This document shows, piece by piece, positions 50,820-58,463 of a stretch of 64,000 nt of DNA. Position numbers and translations under genes: made by a program. Position 1 is the stretch's first letter. Every line of letters starts with the position of its first letter. Under the pieces are notes generated by a model. It searched no databases, was not told where the DNA came from, and saw only the letters and a program-made list of their open reading frames with translations. Source of the stretch: SVTX01 sp045612105 (GTDB taxonomy: Bacteria > Bacillota > Clostridia > Oscillospirales > CAG-272); the NCBI GenBank assembly GCA_045612105.1, contig JAZKYL010000048.1:1-64000 (forward strand), in the 5' to 3' direction.

Positions 50820-52538
50820 TTACATGTATTTTCTCAACGAAGAGCCGAACAACTCCAAAACATTGTCACATTGATTTGCAACTAGTGAATTCAGCGCATC
50901 GGCACGTATACGATAATATCGCCAATCATCATTATATTTCTTTCTCAATTCCTTAGGCAGCGGATAAGAATTATCTTTATCCGTCTCCCTTGCTTTGAGA
51001 ATACCCTCTTTTTTTAGTTCACGAGCAAATTTTGTGCTACTGATTGCATAAAAGTGATCTTTCAGATATTTTTGCATTTTTTTACCACGAAAATAATAAA
51101 TTCCTTCGAAACAGAAAATCAACTTATCATCTACAGAATTGAAATATTCTTTTACGTTTTTAGCAATCACCTTATCGGGATCATATTTGAACAGATTCAC
51201 AAGAAATTGAAGCGCTTCATTGTCTTCCAAGCTTCGCGAAGCCTCCTTAGTAGTTCTTACCGCTTCTGTTATACCTTGCGTTAAGCGATTTTTCAGCTTG
51301 TGATACTTGTTCGAATAATCCGCTTCTTTTCCCTGAATGCAAAATCTCATAAACTCCATCAAAACTGATTGCGTTATTAACATGGTCTTATAAGACATAC
51401 CTATTCTAGCTTCGCCGGAGCTTGTAATGCTCTCATAGGGCAGATCAAGTTTCATGTTCAACAGCTCGTTCGCAATGCTTTTGCATATCTCATTGCGACT
51501 ATTGCAGATCCATGATGTCAGCATATACACCAAAACAGGAAACAAATTATTTTCCTGCATCTCGGTTAACAAAGATGTATCCAAGGAATCCGGAAATTTG
51601 ATCACTACGCATCGGTTCATCGACGACGGAGCCCGAAGAGCTTCTTCAGCGGTAATAATTAAAGATATCTTTTTCAAGTCCTCTCCGGACACATCGTCGG
51701 TAAAACTGCCGGTAGCAGAAGACTTGGTTTGAATGAGTTCACTAAGTTTGCCTATTTTCTTATAATTATTATCGTTAGATGCTGACTTGTTGAGGTCGTC
51801 GATCAAAATCGGACTGTGGGAGCGGTGTTTTACTAGCTTGTAGAATGCATCCTTATTAGCAATCAAGCTGTAGCTATACTCCCTGCCCTGAAAAAGGTCA
51901 GTCAACAAGGTTGCAAAGCTGGTCTTTCCGGATCCTGTCTTGCCTACGAGGTAGGCGTTTAGGGCTTCAGATTGAGGAGACAGCTCTTTAAGGATAGGAT
52001 ATACAAACGGTGACAGTGCGACTATAAGTAGCGCCGTTAGATGCTCCGCATGCTTTGTCCAAGCATAAACCCAGTCAAAAAGCTCCACGCAGCTAGTTCC
52101 CCGGATTAGGCCCCTATGAACCCTCAATCCGTTCGGATTCCACACACGACATTGGGACGAATGCGAACCGACAATAATATCCCCAAAACCGTATAACAAC
52201 TCGCCTTTAGGACCTATATTGTATCCTTGTTTGATCATATCATAACAAGGAACATCGGACTTTTGAGCTTCAGAGATTATCTGCCGCATATAAGCGTGCT
52301 GTTTGGCACTCGAAGCAAACCTGATTACATAATTTTCCGGCAGGTAGTTTAATAGGGCTTTAGAGTTTACATCCGCCATTGGAACGAGCACAGTGAGTGC
52401 TCGTTCCTCTCCGGGAATTTCAAATGATAGCTGAACATAATGACGTCCATCATTAATATCCTTAAGAAAGCCGGTAACGTGGATGTCGTCAAATGTTCCC
52501 TCGACTTGTTTGCCGTTTTTTTCAAGTTTCTTGCTCAT
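50820..52538 (-). CDS. DUF927-type ATPase / helicase-like protein
   Basis: 572 aa. Residues 90-180 hold a DUF927-like N-terminal part (YDMIKQGYNIGPKGELLYGFGD). A P-loop ATPase core follows with Walker A GKTGSGKTS (199-207) and Walker B PILIDDLN (243-250). The C-terminal 130 residues look like a winged-helix region (FYAISSTKFARELKKEGIL). Proteins of this class occur in plasmids, phages and integrative elements, where they are thought to act in replication. It is in an operon with a small upstream protein, a 44-aa protein and the integrase. Together with the Rep-like gene it suggests the island can replicate after excision. Confidence 0.82.
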   Translation of the reverse strand: MSKKLEKNGKQVEGTFDDIHVTGFLKDINDGRHYVQLSFEIPGEERALTVLVPMADVNSKALLNYLPENYVIRFASSAKQHAYMRQIISEAQKSDVPCYDMIKQGYNIGPKGELLYGFGDIIVGSHSSQCRVWNPNGLRVHRGLIRGTSCVELFDWVYAWTKHAEHLTALLIVALSPFVYPILKELSPQSEALNAYLVGKTGSGKTSFATLLTDLFQGREYSYSLIANKDAFYKLVKHRSHSPILIDDLNKSASNDNNYKKIGKLSELIQTKSSATGSFTDDVSGEDLKKISLIITAEEALRAPSSMNRCVVIKFPDSLDTSLLTEMQENNLFPVLVYMLTSWICNSRNEICKSIANELLNMKLDLPYESITSSGEARIGMSYKTMLITQSVLMEFMRFCIQGKEADYSNKYHKLKNRLTQGITEAVRTTKEASRSLEDNEALQFLVNLFKYDPDKVIAKNVKEYFNSVDDKLIFCFEGIYYFRGKKMQKYLKDHFYAISSTKFARELKKEGILKARETDKDNSYPLPKELRKKYNDDWRYYRIRADALNSLVANQCDNVLELFGSSLRKYM

Positions 52539-52544
52539 GGTCTT

Positions 52545-52874
52545 TTACCTCCTAGCAATTCCATACTTGCGAACTAGTTCTGAGACTGTTGGCTGCTTTT
52601 CTGTGAAAATCACACGCTCAAGGCCAGCTTTCGTCATAACAACCTCAAGCTGTGAGAATAGCATGCTACCCCATCTCAATGGATAAATGTCGCTGTAACC
52701 AAATAACAAATAATCTCCATCGCCGAATATATCCGCTCCCGTAATGAACCATATACCCCTACCACGTGGATTGCGATACATTACTGCTACCTCTGTATCC
52801 ATCCCTTTGTCTTTCTGCGAGCTTGATGGAAGCTTGCTCAATATGTTGTTCATTTCTTGATTGTGTAGTTTCAT
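52545..52874 (-). CDS. Small protein resembling DUF2958
   Basis: 109 aa. The pattern GIWFITGADIFGDGDYLLFGYSDI followed by WGSMLFSQLEVV resembles the DUF2958 family of plasmid- and phage-borne proteins; the assignment is tentative. The ribosome binding site is AAGGAGGG. It is the first gene of the leftward integrase operon, 6 nt before the DUF927 gene. Confidence 0.65.
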   Translation of the reverse strand: MKLHNQEMNNILSKLPSSSQKDKGMDTEVAVMYRNPRGRGIWFITGADIFGDGDYLLFGYSDIYPLRWGSMLFSQLEVVMTKAGLERVIFTEKQPTVSELVRKYGIARR

Positions 52875-52934
52875 AATAGAAACCCTCCTTTATATTATTT
52901 GAGCCGCGGTATAATTGCCTTAGCTCCTAAATAT

Positions 52935-52963
52935 ATTTTATCATTTTCCACATTAAACAACAA
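52935..52963 (-). promoter_or_regulatory. Promoter of the DUF927-integrase operon
   Basis: Minus strand TTGTTG (52958-52963) and TAAAAT (52935-52940), 17-bp spacer. Confidence 0.65.
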
Positions 52964-52990
52964 CGGATTAGGGGCAGTGCGAAAAATTAA

Positions 52991-53029
52991 AAAATTCCCC
53001 CACGCTCACAAATTGCGCGGGAGAATTTT
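52991..53029 (-). terminator. Terminator downstream of the 314-aa island gene
   Basis: Minus strand AAAATTCTCCCGCGC pairs with GCGTGGGGGAATTTT (one wobble, one mismatch), followed by TTAATTTTTC. Confidence 0.8.
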
Positions 53030-53132
53030 GTGCATTTTTACATATCATTCCAGGCCAAATTTACAATGAAGACACATTTTTATGTTGATCTGCCAGGATA
53101 TGAATTATTTGTTAAATCTATATTCAATAATC

Positions 53133-54077
53133 TTATTCTTTTTTATCTTTTGAACGCTTTAATATCTGGTCTATCTCTTCCCAATCAATTCTGTTATCAC
53201 CCTTCATTTGATCAGCAATATTTGACAGCCCCCTAAAGCACGAATCAAGCACTTCAATGCATTGATCACATCTCTGACTTATCATTTCGCTGTTTGAGGG
53301 CAATGTCATAAGATCATGTACTAAGCTTTCTATGAGTGCAAATCTGCTTTCCAGCTCATTATATTTTTCTTCCATTCTTCTCCGTTCTATGCCAAATTTC
53401 ACTTCATACCGACGCTGCCAGTCATCTTCTGACATTTGGGGTATTTTATTTTTCTTAACAAGAGTAAGAGCGCCTAAATGTATTAATTCAAAATAATAAT
53501 CGCTAACTGCATTATAATTTTTATTTATCAGATAAGTAGCATCTGCTCTTTTCCTCGTGGCATATAAAAACATTAAATACTCAAGATCCTCTTCATCTAT
53601 CTCATAGCAATTCTCTTCTTTCTTAGTTTTGGGCTTTTTGACCTTTTGGGGATTTAAGTCTGTTTTTTCATCATTAGCATCTTCTTTATTCTCTTTTTTG
53701 TTAATAAAAATCGACATATTTATTCCATTGCCTAATATAGCTCCAAGGAAATCATTAATACACTTTTTGAAATCCTTTTGATGCGTATCAAACTTCACAC
53801 CTACTGTTTCCTGCAAATACTCCAGTGCAACCTTTATTCCCTTTTTATTCACTTCGCAACTGTTAAGATCATTTATAACTGATCTATAGTCATTAACGCA
53901 GTATTCTTCCACATATGTTAACCATAGTGCCTGTTCCAGAGAGTGAGTGGTATTCTGCCTTGGCTCGACGTAATATTTATGGACCCTTTTTACAGTTTCT
54001 AAATCAGCTTGGATGATACGCTCATTCTCTTTTTTCTCAGCACGTAATTTGCTATAGGTTGAATCCCGATGCTTCAT
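53133..54077 (-). CDS. Island protein with charged linker, function unknown
   Basis: 314 aa from ATG 54077 (AAGGAGA upstream); a longer frame to 54260 has no support. The N-terminal half is helical (ADLETVKRVHKYYVEPRQNT). A Lys/Glu/Asp-rich linker (about 135-170) separates it from a helical C-terminal half with a coiled coil (ERRRMEEKYNELESRFALIE). No family is recognised. Its position directly after the Rep-like gene, with its own promoter, suggests a replication or partition accessory role, by context only. Confidence 0.7.
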   Translation of the reverse strand: MKHRDSTYSKLRAEKKENERIIQADLETVKRVHKYYVEPRQNTTHSLEQALWLTYVEEYCVNDYRSVINDLNSCEVNKKGIKVALEYLQETVGVKFDTHQKDFKKCINDFLGAILGNGINMSIFINKKENKEDANDEKTDLNPQKVKKPKTKKEENCYEIDEEDLEYLMFLYATRKRADATYLINKNYNAVSDYYFELIHLGALTLVKKNKIPQMSEDDWQRRYEVKFGIERRRMEEKYNELESRFALIESLVHDLMTLPSNSEMISQRCDQCIEVLDSCFRGLSNIADQMKGDNRIDWEEIDQILKRSKDKKE

Positions 54078-54119
54078 AATCATTCTCCTTGATTTATGTA
54101 AAATTAATTGTACTAATTG

Positions 54120-54148
54120 ATTATACCACATTGTCCATCTTATGGCAA
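54120..54148 (-). promoter_or_regulatory. Promoter of the 314-aa island gene
   Basis: Minus strand TTGCCA (54143-54148) and TATAAT (54120-54125), 17-bp spacer, extended TGG. Confidence 0.8.
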
Positions 54149-54248
54149 TAACTAAAAAACCATATTTTAAATAATTTACATGAACGCAATATATAGCAAA
54201 TGGCATGCTCTTAGATGTTTGGCACGATTTTCCAGAAACACACAATTT

Positions 54249-54272
54249 TTCCGAAAACACGTGTTTTCGGAA
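54249..54272. repeat. 24-bp perfect palindrome next to the Rep-like gene
   Basis: TTCCGAAAACAC / GTGTTTTCGGAA, perfect over 24 bp, 4 nt past the Rep-like gene's stop. Part of it (ACGTGTTCCGAAAA) recurs at about 54278. There is no T-run, so it is unlikely to be a terminator. It may be a replication nick site or operator. Confidence 0.65.
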
Positions 54273-54275
54273 TTA

Positions 54276-55340
54276 TTACGTGTTCCGAAAAATCCATTTC
54301 CCCTCCAGCATATCCGAAAACGAGGGGATAAACTCAAACTCCGGAGCAGTATAGATCGGTGAAAGTCCGAGCTGGGTATAGTGCTCTGCGATACGCTCGC
54401 GCTTTTTAGGATCGACAATCTCGATTGGTTCTTTACCTTTATTATAGGCATCTCTGTAAGCCAACATTCTTTCGTAACGTCCCGGCTTATGGTTACAGTA
54501 ATGCTGAATTGCTTTCTTCTGTAACTTCTTGGGCACCATATATCCGCCCAGGAACGAATCAACGGTATACGCCCTCAATAACCGCTCTGCCGAATCGATC
54601 ACGTCGCACAAAAGTCTTTGTACTTCATTCACCTCAATGTAGTCGGTAACAATAAGCTGATTTGCCTTCAGATACTTTCTCATAAGCGACACCTCGAATC
54701 GGATTAGTCCGTGATCCGGATTATATTCAGCATCCGCTTTTTTGAGATCTGCTACCTTATTATATATCTTAGAATTAACTCCTTGATTATGGTTAAAGAA
54801 CAAAATCGAATCCTTTTCCTGATATCCGCTCTGCAAAATGTCTGCCTCACTAGGTTTCCATATATGACATCCCGCTTTAACCATAGCCTTCTTTGCCAGC
54901 CTTATAACCTCATCCGAATATTTTTCGTTAGGCGTGGCAACGTCCTTTGTAATATCAATTCTTTTTATTTTAACTTCTCGCCAGATATTAATTCCGCTCT
55001 GACGTTCTATCTCATTAATTATATTCTCAAGCTCCCTGCAAGCCGCAACGTATTCCTCTTTAGAAACTAATTTGCGCATCGCCTCACCGCGATATAAAAG
55101 CTTGGCAGGGGTTACTATTATTTCTATCTTGCAGTCTCTATGCTGCTTATCGTATTTCTTCTCCACTATGGGATTAAACTTTATCTGTAATCTCACGCCG
55201 CTCTCAGCGTACTTACTCAACACCAAAACCTGTGCTTGGCTGTTATAAAAGAAATGCTCTCTGTAGCTCTCTTCAAGCTTGTCCTTCTCCCAAGAGAACA
55301 GGTGCGCGTTTAAACTAAAGGTATGTATAAACTCATTCAT
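54276..55340 (-). CDS. Replication-initiation-like protein
   Basis: 354 aa from ATG 55340 (AAGAAGGAG upstream). Motifs VKIKRIDITKDVATPN (about 130-145) and VNSKIYNKVADL, with LIRFEVSLMRKYLK after them, resemble the rolling-circle Rep and filamentous-phage Gp2/RstA-type replication proteins. In those, RID-type strands and a Tyr-containing IYNK helix make up the nicking core. The family match is by pattern and not secure. A 24-bp palindrome follows the stop. It would start replication of the excised element. Confidence 0.65.
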   Translation of the reverse strand: MNEFIHTFSLNAHLFSWEKDKLEESYREHFFYNSQAQVLVLSKYAESGVRLQIKFNPIVEKKYDKQHRDCKIEIIVTPAKLLYRGEAMRKLVSKEEYVAACRELENIINEIERQSGINIWREVKIKRIDITKDVATPNEKYSDEVIRLAKKAMVKAGCHIWKPSEADILQSGYQEKDSILFFNHNQGVNSKIYNKVADLKKADAEYNPDHGLIRFEVSLMRKYLKANQLIVTDYIEVNEVQRLLCDVIDSAERLLRAYTVDSFLGGYMVPKKLQKKAIQHYCNHKPGRYERMLAYRDAYNKGKEPIEIVDPKKRERIAEHYTQLGLSPIYTAPEFEFIPSFSDMLEGKWIFRNT

Positions 55341-55433
55341 GATGATACTCCTTCTTACTTTTATTTGTTTTATAGCATTGTTAAGTGTCAATAGATTTCA
55401 AATAACACTAACATAGTATTAAAATAAATATAG

Positions 55434-55469
55434 TTACTCTATTACATATAAAATATGTATATAGGAGTA
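55434..55469. promoter_or_regulatory. AT-rich dyad between rep-like and excisionase-like genes
   Basis: TACTC...ACATAT / ATATGT...GGAGTA forms an imperfect 35-bp dyad in the divergent intergenic region. It is a candidate operator or origin element. Confidence 0.4.
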
Positions 55470-55552
55470 AGAGGTAGTTGTATCTAAATAAGAATCATAA
55501 ACGGTATAAAGCTACCATCTATATAAGAAACAAGAAAAGGAGGTAAAAATAT

Positions 55553-55717
55553 ATGTTACAAAATATGCTGAACATTGAACAGATCGCAGAAAGGCTAAGC
55601 ATCGGTCGCGGTAGCGCGTATAAATTAGCCAAGCAGTTGAAGCACGTAAAGATCGGGAGAAGAATCTACGTGCCGAAAGTTGAAATTGATAAATACATTA
55701 TGGATATGCTCAAATAA
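55553..55717 (+). CDS. Excisionase-like HTH protein (54 aa)
   Basis: MLQNMLNIEQIAERLSIGRG followed by SAYKLAKQLKHVKIGRR and a C-terminal VEIDKYIMDML: the standard HTH_17/excisionase layout of winged-HTH proteins of mobile elements. An AAAAGGAGG site precedes the ATG. It is divergent from the Rep-like gene. It probably steers excision by the serine recombinase or represses the rep promoter. Confidence 0.85.
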   Translation: MLQNMLNIEQIAERLSIGRGSAYKLAKQLKHVKIGRRIYVPKVEIDKYIMDMLK

Positions 55718-55776
55718 ATCTCATCTACAAAAGAAATCGCGCTCACATAAAGCATCTAACCATATAATGCAAAAAC

Positions 55777-55815
55777 ACTCCCCGTTGCAAGCATTTTAGC
55801 TTAACAACGGGGAGT
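55777..55815 (-). terminator. Terminator of the leftward small-gene operon
   Basis: ACTCCCCGTTG / CAACGGGGAGT perfect stem; the T-run (GTTTTTG) is on the minus strand. Confidence 0.85.
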
Positions 55816-55979
55816 CTCAAGGACACTTGGATTATTCCCTATGTTTAGAAAATATATAACTATAATTTTAAATGTTTCAGTATTTACTTGTTGAAGTTCA
55901 TAAAAGCTCGAACTATCAATAAATCAGTATTAGCCAAAGCGAAAATAATAATTGACCGTTCACACACAAGTTTAAATCT

Positions 55980-56327
55980 TTACCTAAACACTTTCATAAT
56001 TTTTTCTAACAGGCCACTTATCACCATAAGAAATAAAATAGGGGGACACGCGGCTAATATTAGTAATAATCCCCACTTAAATACAGTATACAAAATACTG
56101 CCCAAATAAGGTGTATGTTTTTTCTTATCATATACCGTTCCAACTGCTGCATATGTTACCGTGTGAAGCGGAGATTCTATCAATTTTTCACCTATAGCAG
56201 GGGCAGCCTTACCCACAATTCCCTTGTCTTCAATTTTTGAAAACGCAGACGGAGCTATAGGGCTTTCTCTAAATGCCTTATTTAAGATAGCAAATTTACC
56301 ATACTTTGAATTGTATTTTTTTCTCAA
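55980..56327 (-). CDS. Small membrane protein, function unknown
   Basis: 115 aa. A polar N-terminal 70 residues (KYGKFAILNKAFRESPIAPSAF) is followed by one long or two short transmembrane segments (TVFKWGLLLILAACPPILFLMVISGLL) and a basic end. The start is TTG at 56327, well placed after AAAGGAG; no ATG nearby has a site. It is probably an island cargo protein. A small toxin or effector is possible but unsupported. Confidence 0.65.
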   Translation of the reverse strand: MRKKYNSKYGKFAILNKAFRESPIAPSAFSKIEDKGIVGKAAPAIGEKLIESPLHTVTYAAVGTVYDKKKHTPYLGSILYTVFKWGLLLILAACPPILFLMVISGLLEKIMKVFR

Positions 56328-56362
56328 TATTTTTCTCCTTTCTATAAAAATATAAAAACAGG

Positions 56363-56392
56363 GATGCTGTACCTATGGCACAACACCCCATT
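56363..56392 (-). terminator. Terminator of the DUF2188 operon
   Basis: Minus-strand RNA GGGGUGUUGU pairs with ACAGCAUCCC (two G-U), then TGTTTTTAT. Confidence 0.7.
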
Positions 56393-56403
56393 TTGATTAC
56401 CCT

Positions 56404-56625
56404 TTATCCTTTAGGCGGACAAGGATCGTTGCCGTACGAATTGCGTTCACGAATCTGACCGTGTTTATTGTGAATAAACAATTCAGATCCTTGATTTTTA
56501 GCAATAGTTTTTGCGACTTGAATAGCCTCTCTTTGAGTACTTGTAATAATAGTAGCTCTGCTACTACCGGCACCCTTTACTTGCCAATTTCCGCCGCGTG
56601 GCGTTACGTGTTGATTTCTTGCCAT
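56404..56625 (-). CDS. DUF2188 protein
   Basis: 73 aa. NQHVTPRGGNWQVKGAGSSR, then STQREAIQVAKTIAKNQGSEL and FIHNKHGQIRERNSYGNDP: a complete DUF2188 domain, a small alpha/beta fold of unknown function common on mobile elements. The start at 56625 follows GTGAGGA and lies 8 nt after the upstream gene's stop, so the two are an operon. Confidence 0.85.
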   Translation of the reverse strand: MARNQHVTPRGGNWQVKGAGSSRATIITSTQREAIQVAKTIAKNQGSELFIHNKHGQIRERNSYGNDPCPPKG

Positions 56626-56633
56626 AATTTTCC

Positions 56634-56849
56634 TCACTTTCTGTGGCATTCGGGGCAGCACACTGCGCACCCGTCCACATTGGAATAATACGTTCTCGCC
56701 TTCAGCATTGCATCGGTACAAGAACTGAAGTACCCTAAGTACACCCTATTATTTGCCGAAGGCAGATATGGACATGTGGACTTATGGACTTCATGGTTAT
56801 GATTGGGATTACTGCTTGTCAACTGGTTGACATAATAAAGATGAAACAT
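56634..56849 (-). CDS. Small Cys/His protein paired with DUF2188
   Basis: 71 aa from ATG 56849 (AAAGGGGTG upstream). It contains H-x2-TCPYLP, YLGYFSSCTDAMLKARTYY and a C-terminal DGCAVCCPECH. Together these look like a metal site resembling the Ada-type zinc knuckle. Proteins of this shape are found beside DUF2188 genes in other bacteria, from memory. Function unknown. A second in-frame ATG at 56912 has a strong but very close AAGGAGG. Confidence 0.7.
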   Translation of the reverse strand: MFHLYYVNQLTSSNPNHNHEVHKSTCPYLPSANNRVYLGYFSSCTDAMLKARTYYSNVDGCAVCCPECHRK

Positions 56850-56947
56850 ATAGTTCACCCCTTTCGTAATATTATTTAAAAACACACTACAAAAGGGCAG
56901 TTGCCCAATCATTCCCTCCTTGTGGCAAAAAGATTTGCAAGAAAACC

Positions 56948-56976
56948 TTGACAATTCAAGTCAATTGTGATATAAT
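56948..56976 (+). promoter_or_regulatory. Consensus promoter of a candidate small RNA
   Basis: TTGACA (56948-56953) and TATAAT (56971-56976), 17-bp spacer. The -35 lies in a TTGAC / GTCAA dyad. No gene with a ribosome binding site follows on this strand. Confidence 0.85.
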
Positions 56977-56983
56977 AATTTTT

Positions 56984-57057
56984 ACTAGTGAAATAATAAT
57001 ATCACATTATTGTTTCCCCAAAGCCTTACGGTGTTGCAGCGCCGTAAGGCTTTTCCT
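56984..57057 (+). ncRNA. Candidate island small RNA (about 75 nt)
   Basis: From the predicted start of the promoter above to a strong terminator (GCCTTACGG / CCGTAAGGC then TTTTCCTTTT, 57025-57055). The body has a small ATTATT/AATAAT hairpin and no open frame. It could be a regulatory RNA of the element. Confidence 0.55.
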
Positions 57058-57063
57058 TTTGTA

Positions 57064-57639
57064 TAATGTTTGTTTTATATTGTGCTCACGAAAATCACTA
57101 TAAAGTGATAAGCCAAACAAATAAAAACACCGCCCTTATTTTGAGGCGGCAGAAATATTAACCCTTTGCTATTATCGCAGATAAAACGTTAAAAGCGTTC
57201 TCTTAGAAGTTTCGCATCAGAAGCTGTCTCCTTATAATAAACTATATTAATATTATATATCTTATACACAGTTTGTCAAGAGGCAAATGGCTATTCTTTA
57301 CAAAATGTTTACATATAATCATAGCATTTCTCTTTCACAAAGCTATTATACCATATTTTGTGGTAAAAGTCAAGGTTAATACACAATATATTGTGTTATT
57401 TTAATTATTCTCTGTTATCACCAATTTTCGCCCCGTTCAATTTGTGGAGGATTCATAAATGGTTGCGCTTAGTTAACAATAATTACCGATATCACACTAA
57501 AAATCCAACTATTTGAAAAAATCCTTTCGTTATCAACCTTAGTGTCTTTGGATGAGTTCTTAGAAAAGATTTTCGTTGCTTACTTGGTTACAGTACATAT
57601 TTACATTCTTCCACACAAAAAAAGAACCAAAAATCTTCG
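57064..57639. other. Gene-free AT-rich stretch
   Basis: No supported gene. One small stem (CCGCC / GGCGG, about 57132-57151) and many stop codons in all frames. It may hold an origin or attachment site, but I see no clear repeat. Confidence 0.5.
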
Positions 57640-57724
57640 TTTTGGGCACGCCGCTCCAAATTCCCGAAACTGGTTATGTTTCAGGTTTTTGGAGCGGTAT
57701 TTGTTTCCTATTGACTGCCCAAAA
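57640..57724. repeat. Nested inverted repeats next to the resolvase gene
   Basis: TTTTGGGCA / TGCCCAAAA (57640-57648 with 57716-57724) encloses CCGCTCCAAA / TTTGGAGCGG (57651-57660 with 57688-57697) and an inner GAAAC / GTTTC. This gives an 85-bp multi-stem fold that ends exactly at the resolvase stop. It could be a terminator, a res-type site or a single-strand origin. Confidence 0.65.
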
Positions 57725-58285
57725 TCAAGATCCCGTTTGTCTCTCCTTTAAGGCACGGTAGAGCGCAGACTTCGAAACTCCTGTTAAGTCTGTAATGTCC
57801 GTAATCGAGTATTCCTTGGTTTGGTAGAGCGCTATTGCCTTTTGCATAGCCTTAGCGTCTGTTTTTGGTCTTCCACCGGTACGTCCACGGGCTCTTGCAG
57901 CTTTCAATCCCTCGTTTGTTCGCTCCACGAGTATATCTCTTTCGAACTGCGCCAGCGAGCTTAAAATCGTATATAAAAGCTTACCGGTGGGCGTCGTGGT
58001 ATCAATGGTTTCCTTCAATGAAACCAGGCGAATGTTTTTTGTGTTGAATGTCTCCATCAGCTCGGCAAGATTCTTTGTACTTCTGCCGAGGCGGGATAGG
58101 CTTTCAATCACCACGGTATCGCCCTCGGATAACTCCGCAAGCATTTTATCAAGCTCGGGACGGTTCTTTTTAGTGCCCGACATCTTTTCACACCGCAGGA
58201 CGTCCACGCCGTATTTCATCAAGGCGTCCTTTTGCCTATCCAAATTTTGGTCGGCAGTAGATACGCGAGCGTAGCCATATACCAT
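57725..58285 (-). CDS. Small serine resolvase / invertase
   Basis: 186 aa. The catalytic domain opens with YGYARVSTADQNL (nucleophile Ser9) and contains the arginine motif ESLSRLGRSTKNL. After SLAQFERDILVERTNEGL the linker and a C-terminal HTH (ITDITDLTGVSKSALYRALKER) complete the Tn3-resolvase/Hin layout. ATG 58285 has AAAGGGGAG upstream, and the gene follows a 57-aa gene by 4 nt. It resolves dimers or inverts a segment; the nested repeat at 57640-57724 is a possible site. It is distinct from the large recombinase at 49110. Confidence 0.94.
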   Translation of the reverse strand: MVYGYARVSTADQNLDRQKDALMKYGVDVLRCEKMSGTKKNRPELDKMLAELSEGDTVVIESLSRLGRSTKNLAELMETFNTKNIRLVSLKETIDTTTPTGKLLYTILSSLAQFERDILVERTNEGLKAARARGRTGGRPKTDAKAMQKAIALYQTKEYSITDITDLTGVSKSALYRALKERQTGS

Positions 58286-58289
58286 ACAA

Positions 58290-58463
58290 TCACTCCCCTT
58301 TGCTATTATTCTTGATCTGATTAAAGCACATTTCAATTACAAATCCAACCGCGATGCAGGTAGCAACCGATACAACAGTTATTGCCCGGCACCGATAAAT
58401 CTTTGAAAGCTTACATTTCAGCTTTTCGTTTTTTCTGATCAATTTTTCAATAGATTCCTTCAT
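58290..58463 (-). CDS. 57-aa membrane protein overlapping the amidotransferase gene
   Basis: MKESIEKLIRKNEKLKCKLS followed by one transmembrane helix (AITVVSVATCIAVGFVIEMCF) and a basic tail. It overlaps the end of the class II amidotransferase gene by 17 nt, is preceded by GGAGG and ends 4 nt before the resolvase start. Function unknown. Its tight packing makes it part of the amidoligase operon. Confidence 0.65.
   Translation of the reverse strand: MKESIEKLIRKNEKLKCKLSKIYRCRAITVVSVATCIAVGFVIEMCFNQIKNNSKGE

Noticed and set aside
57640..57724. Integron attC site
   Set aside because: There is no integron integrase, no RYYYAAC-type core at the ends and no cassette array.
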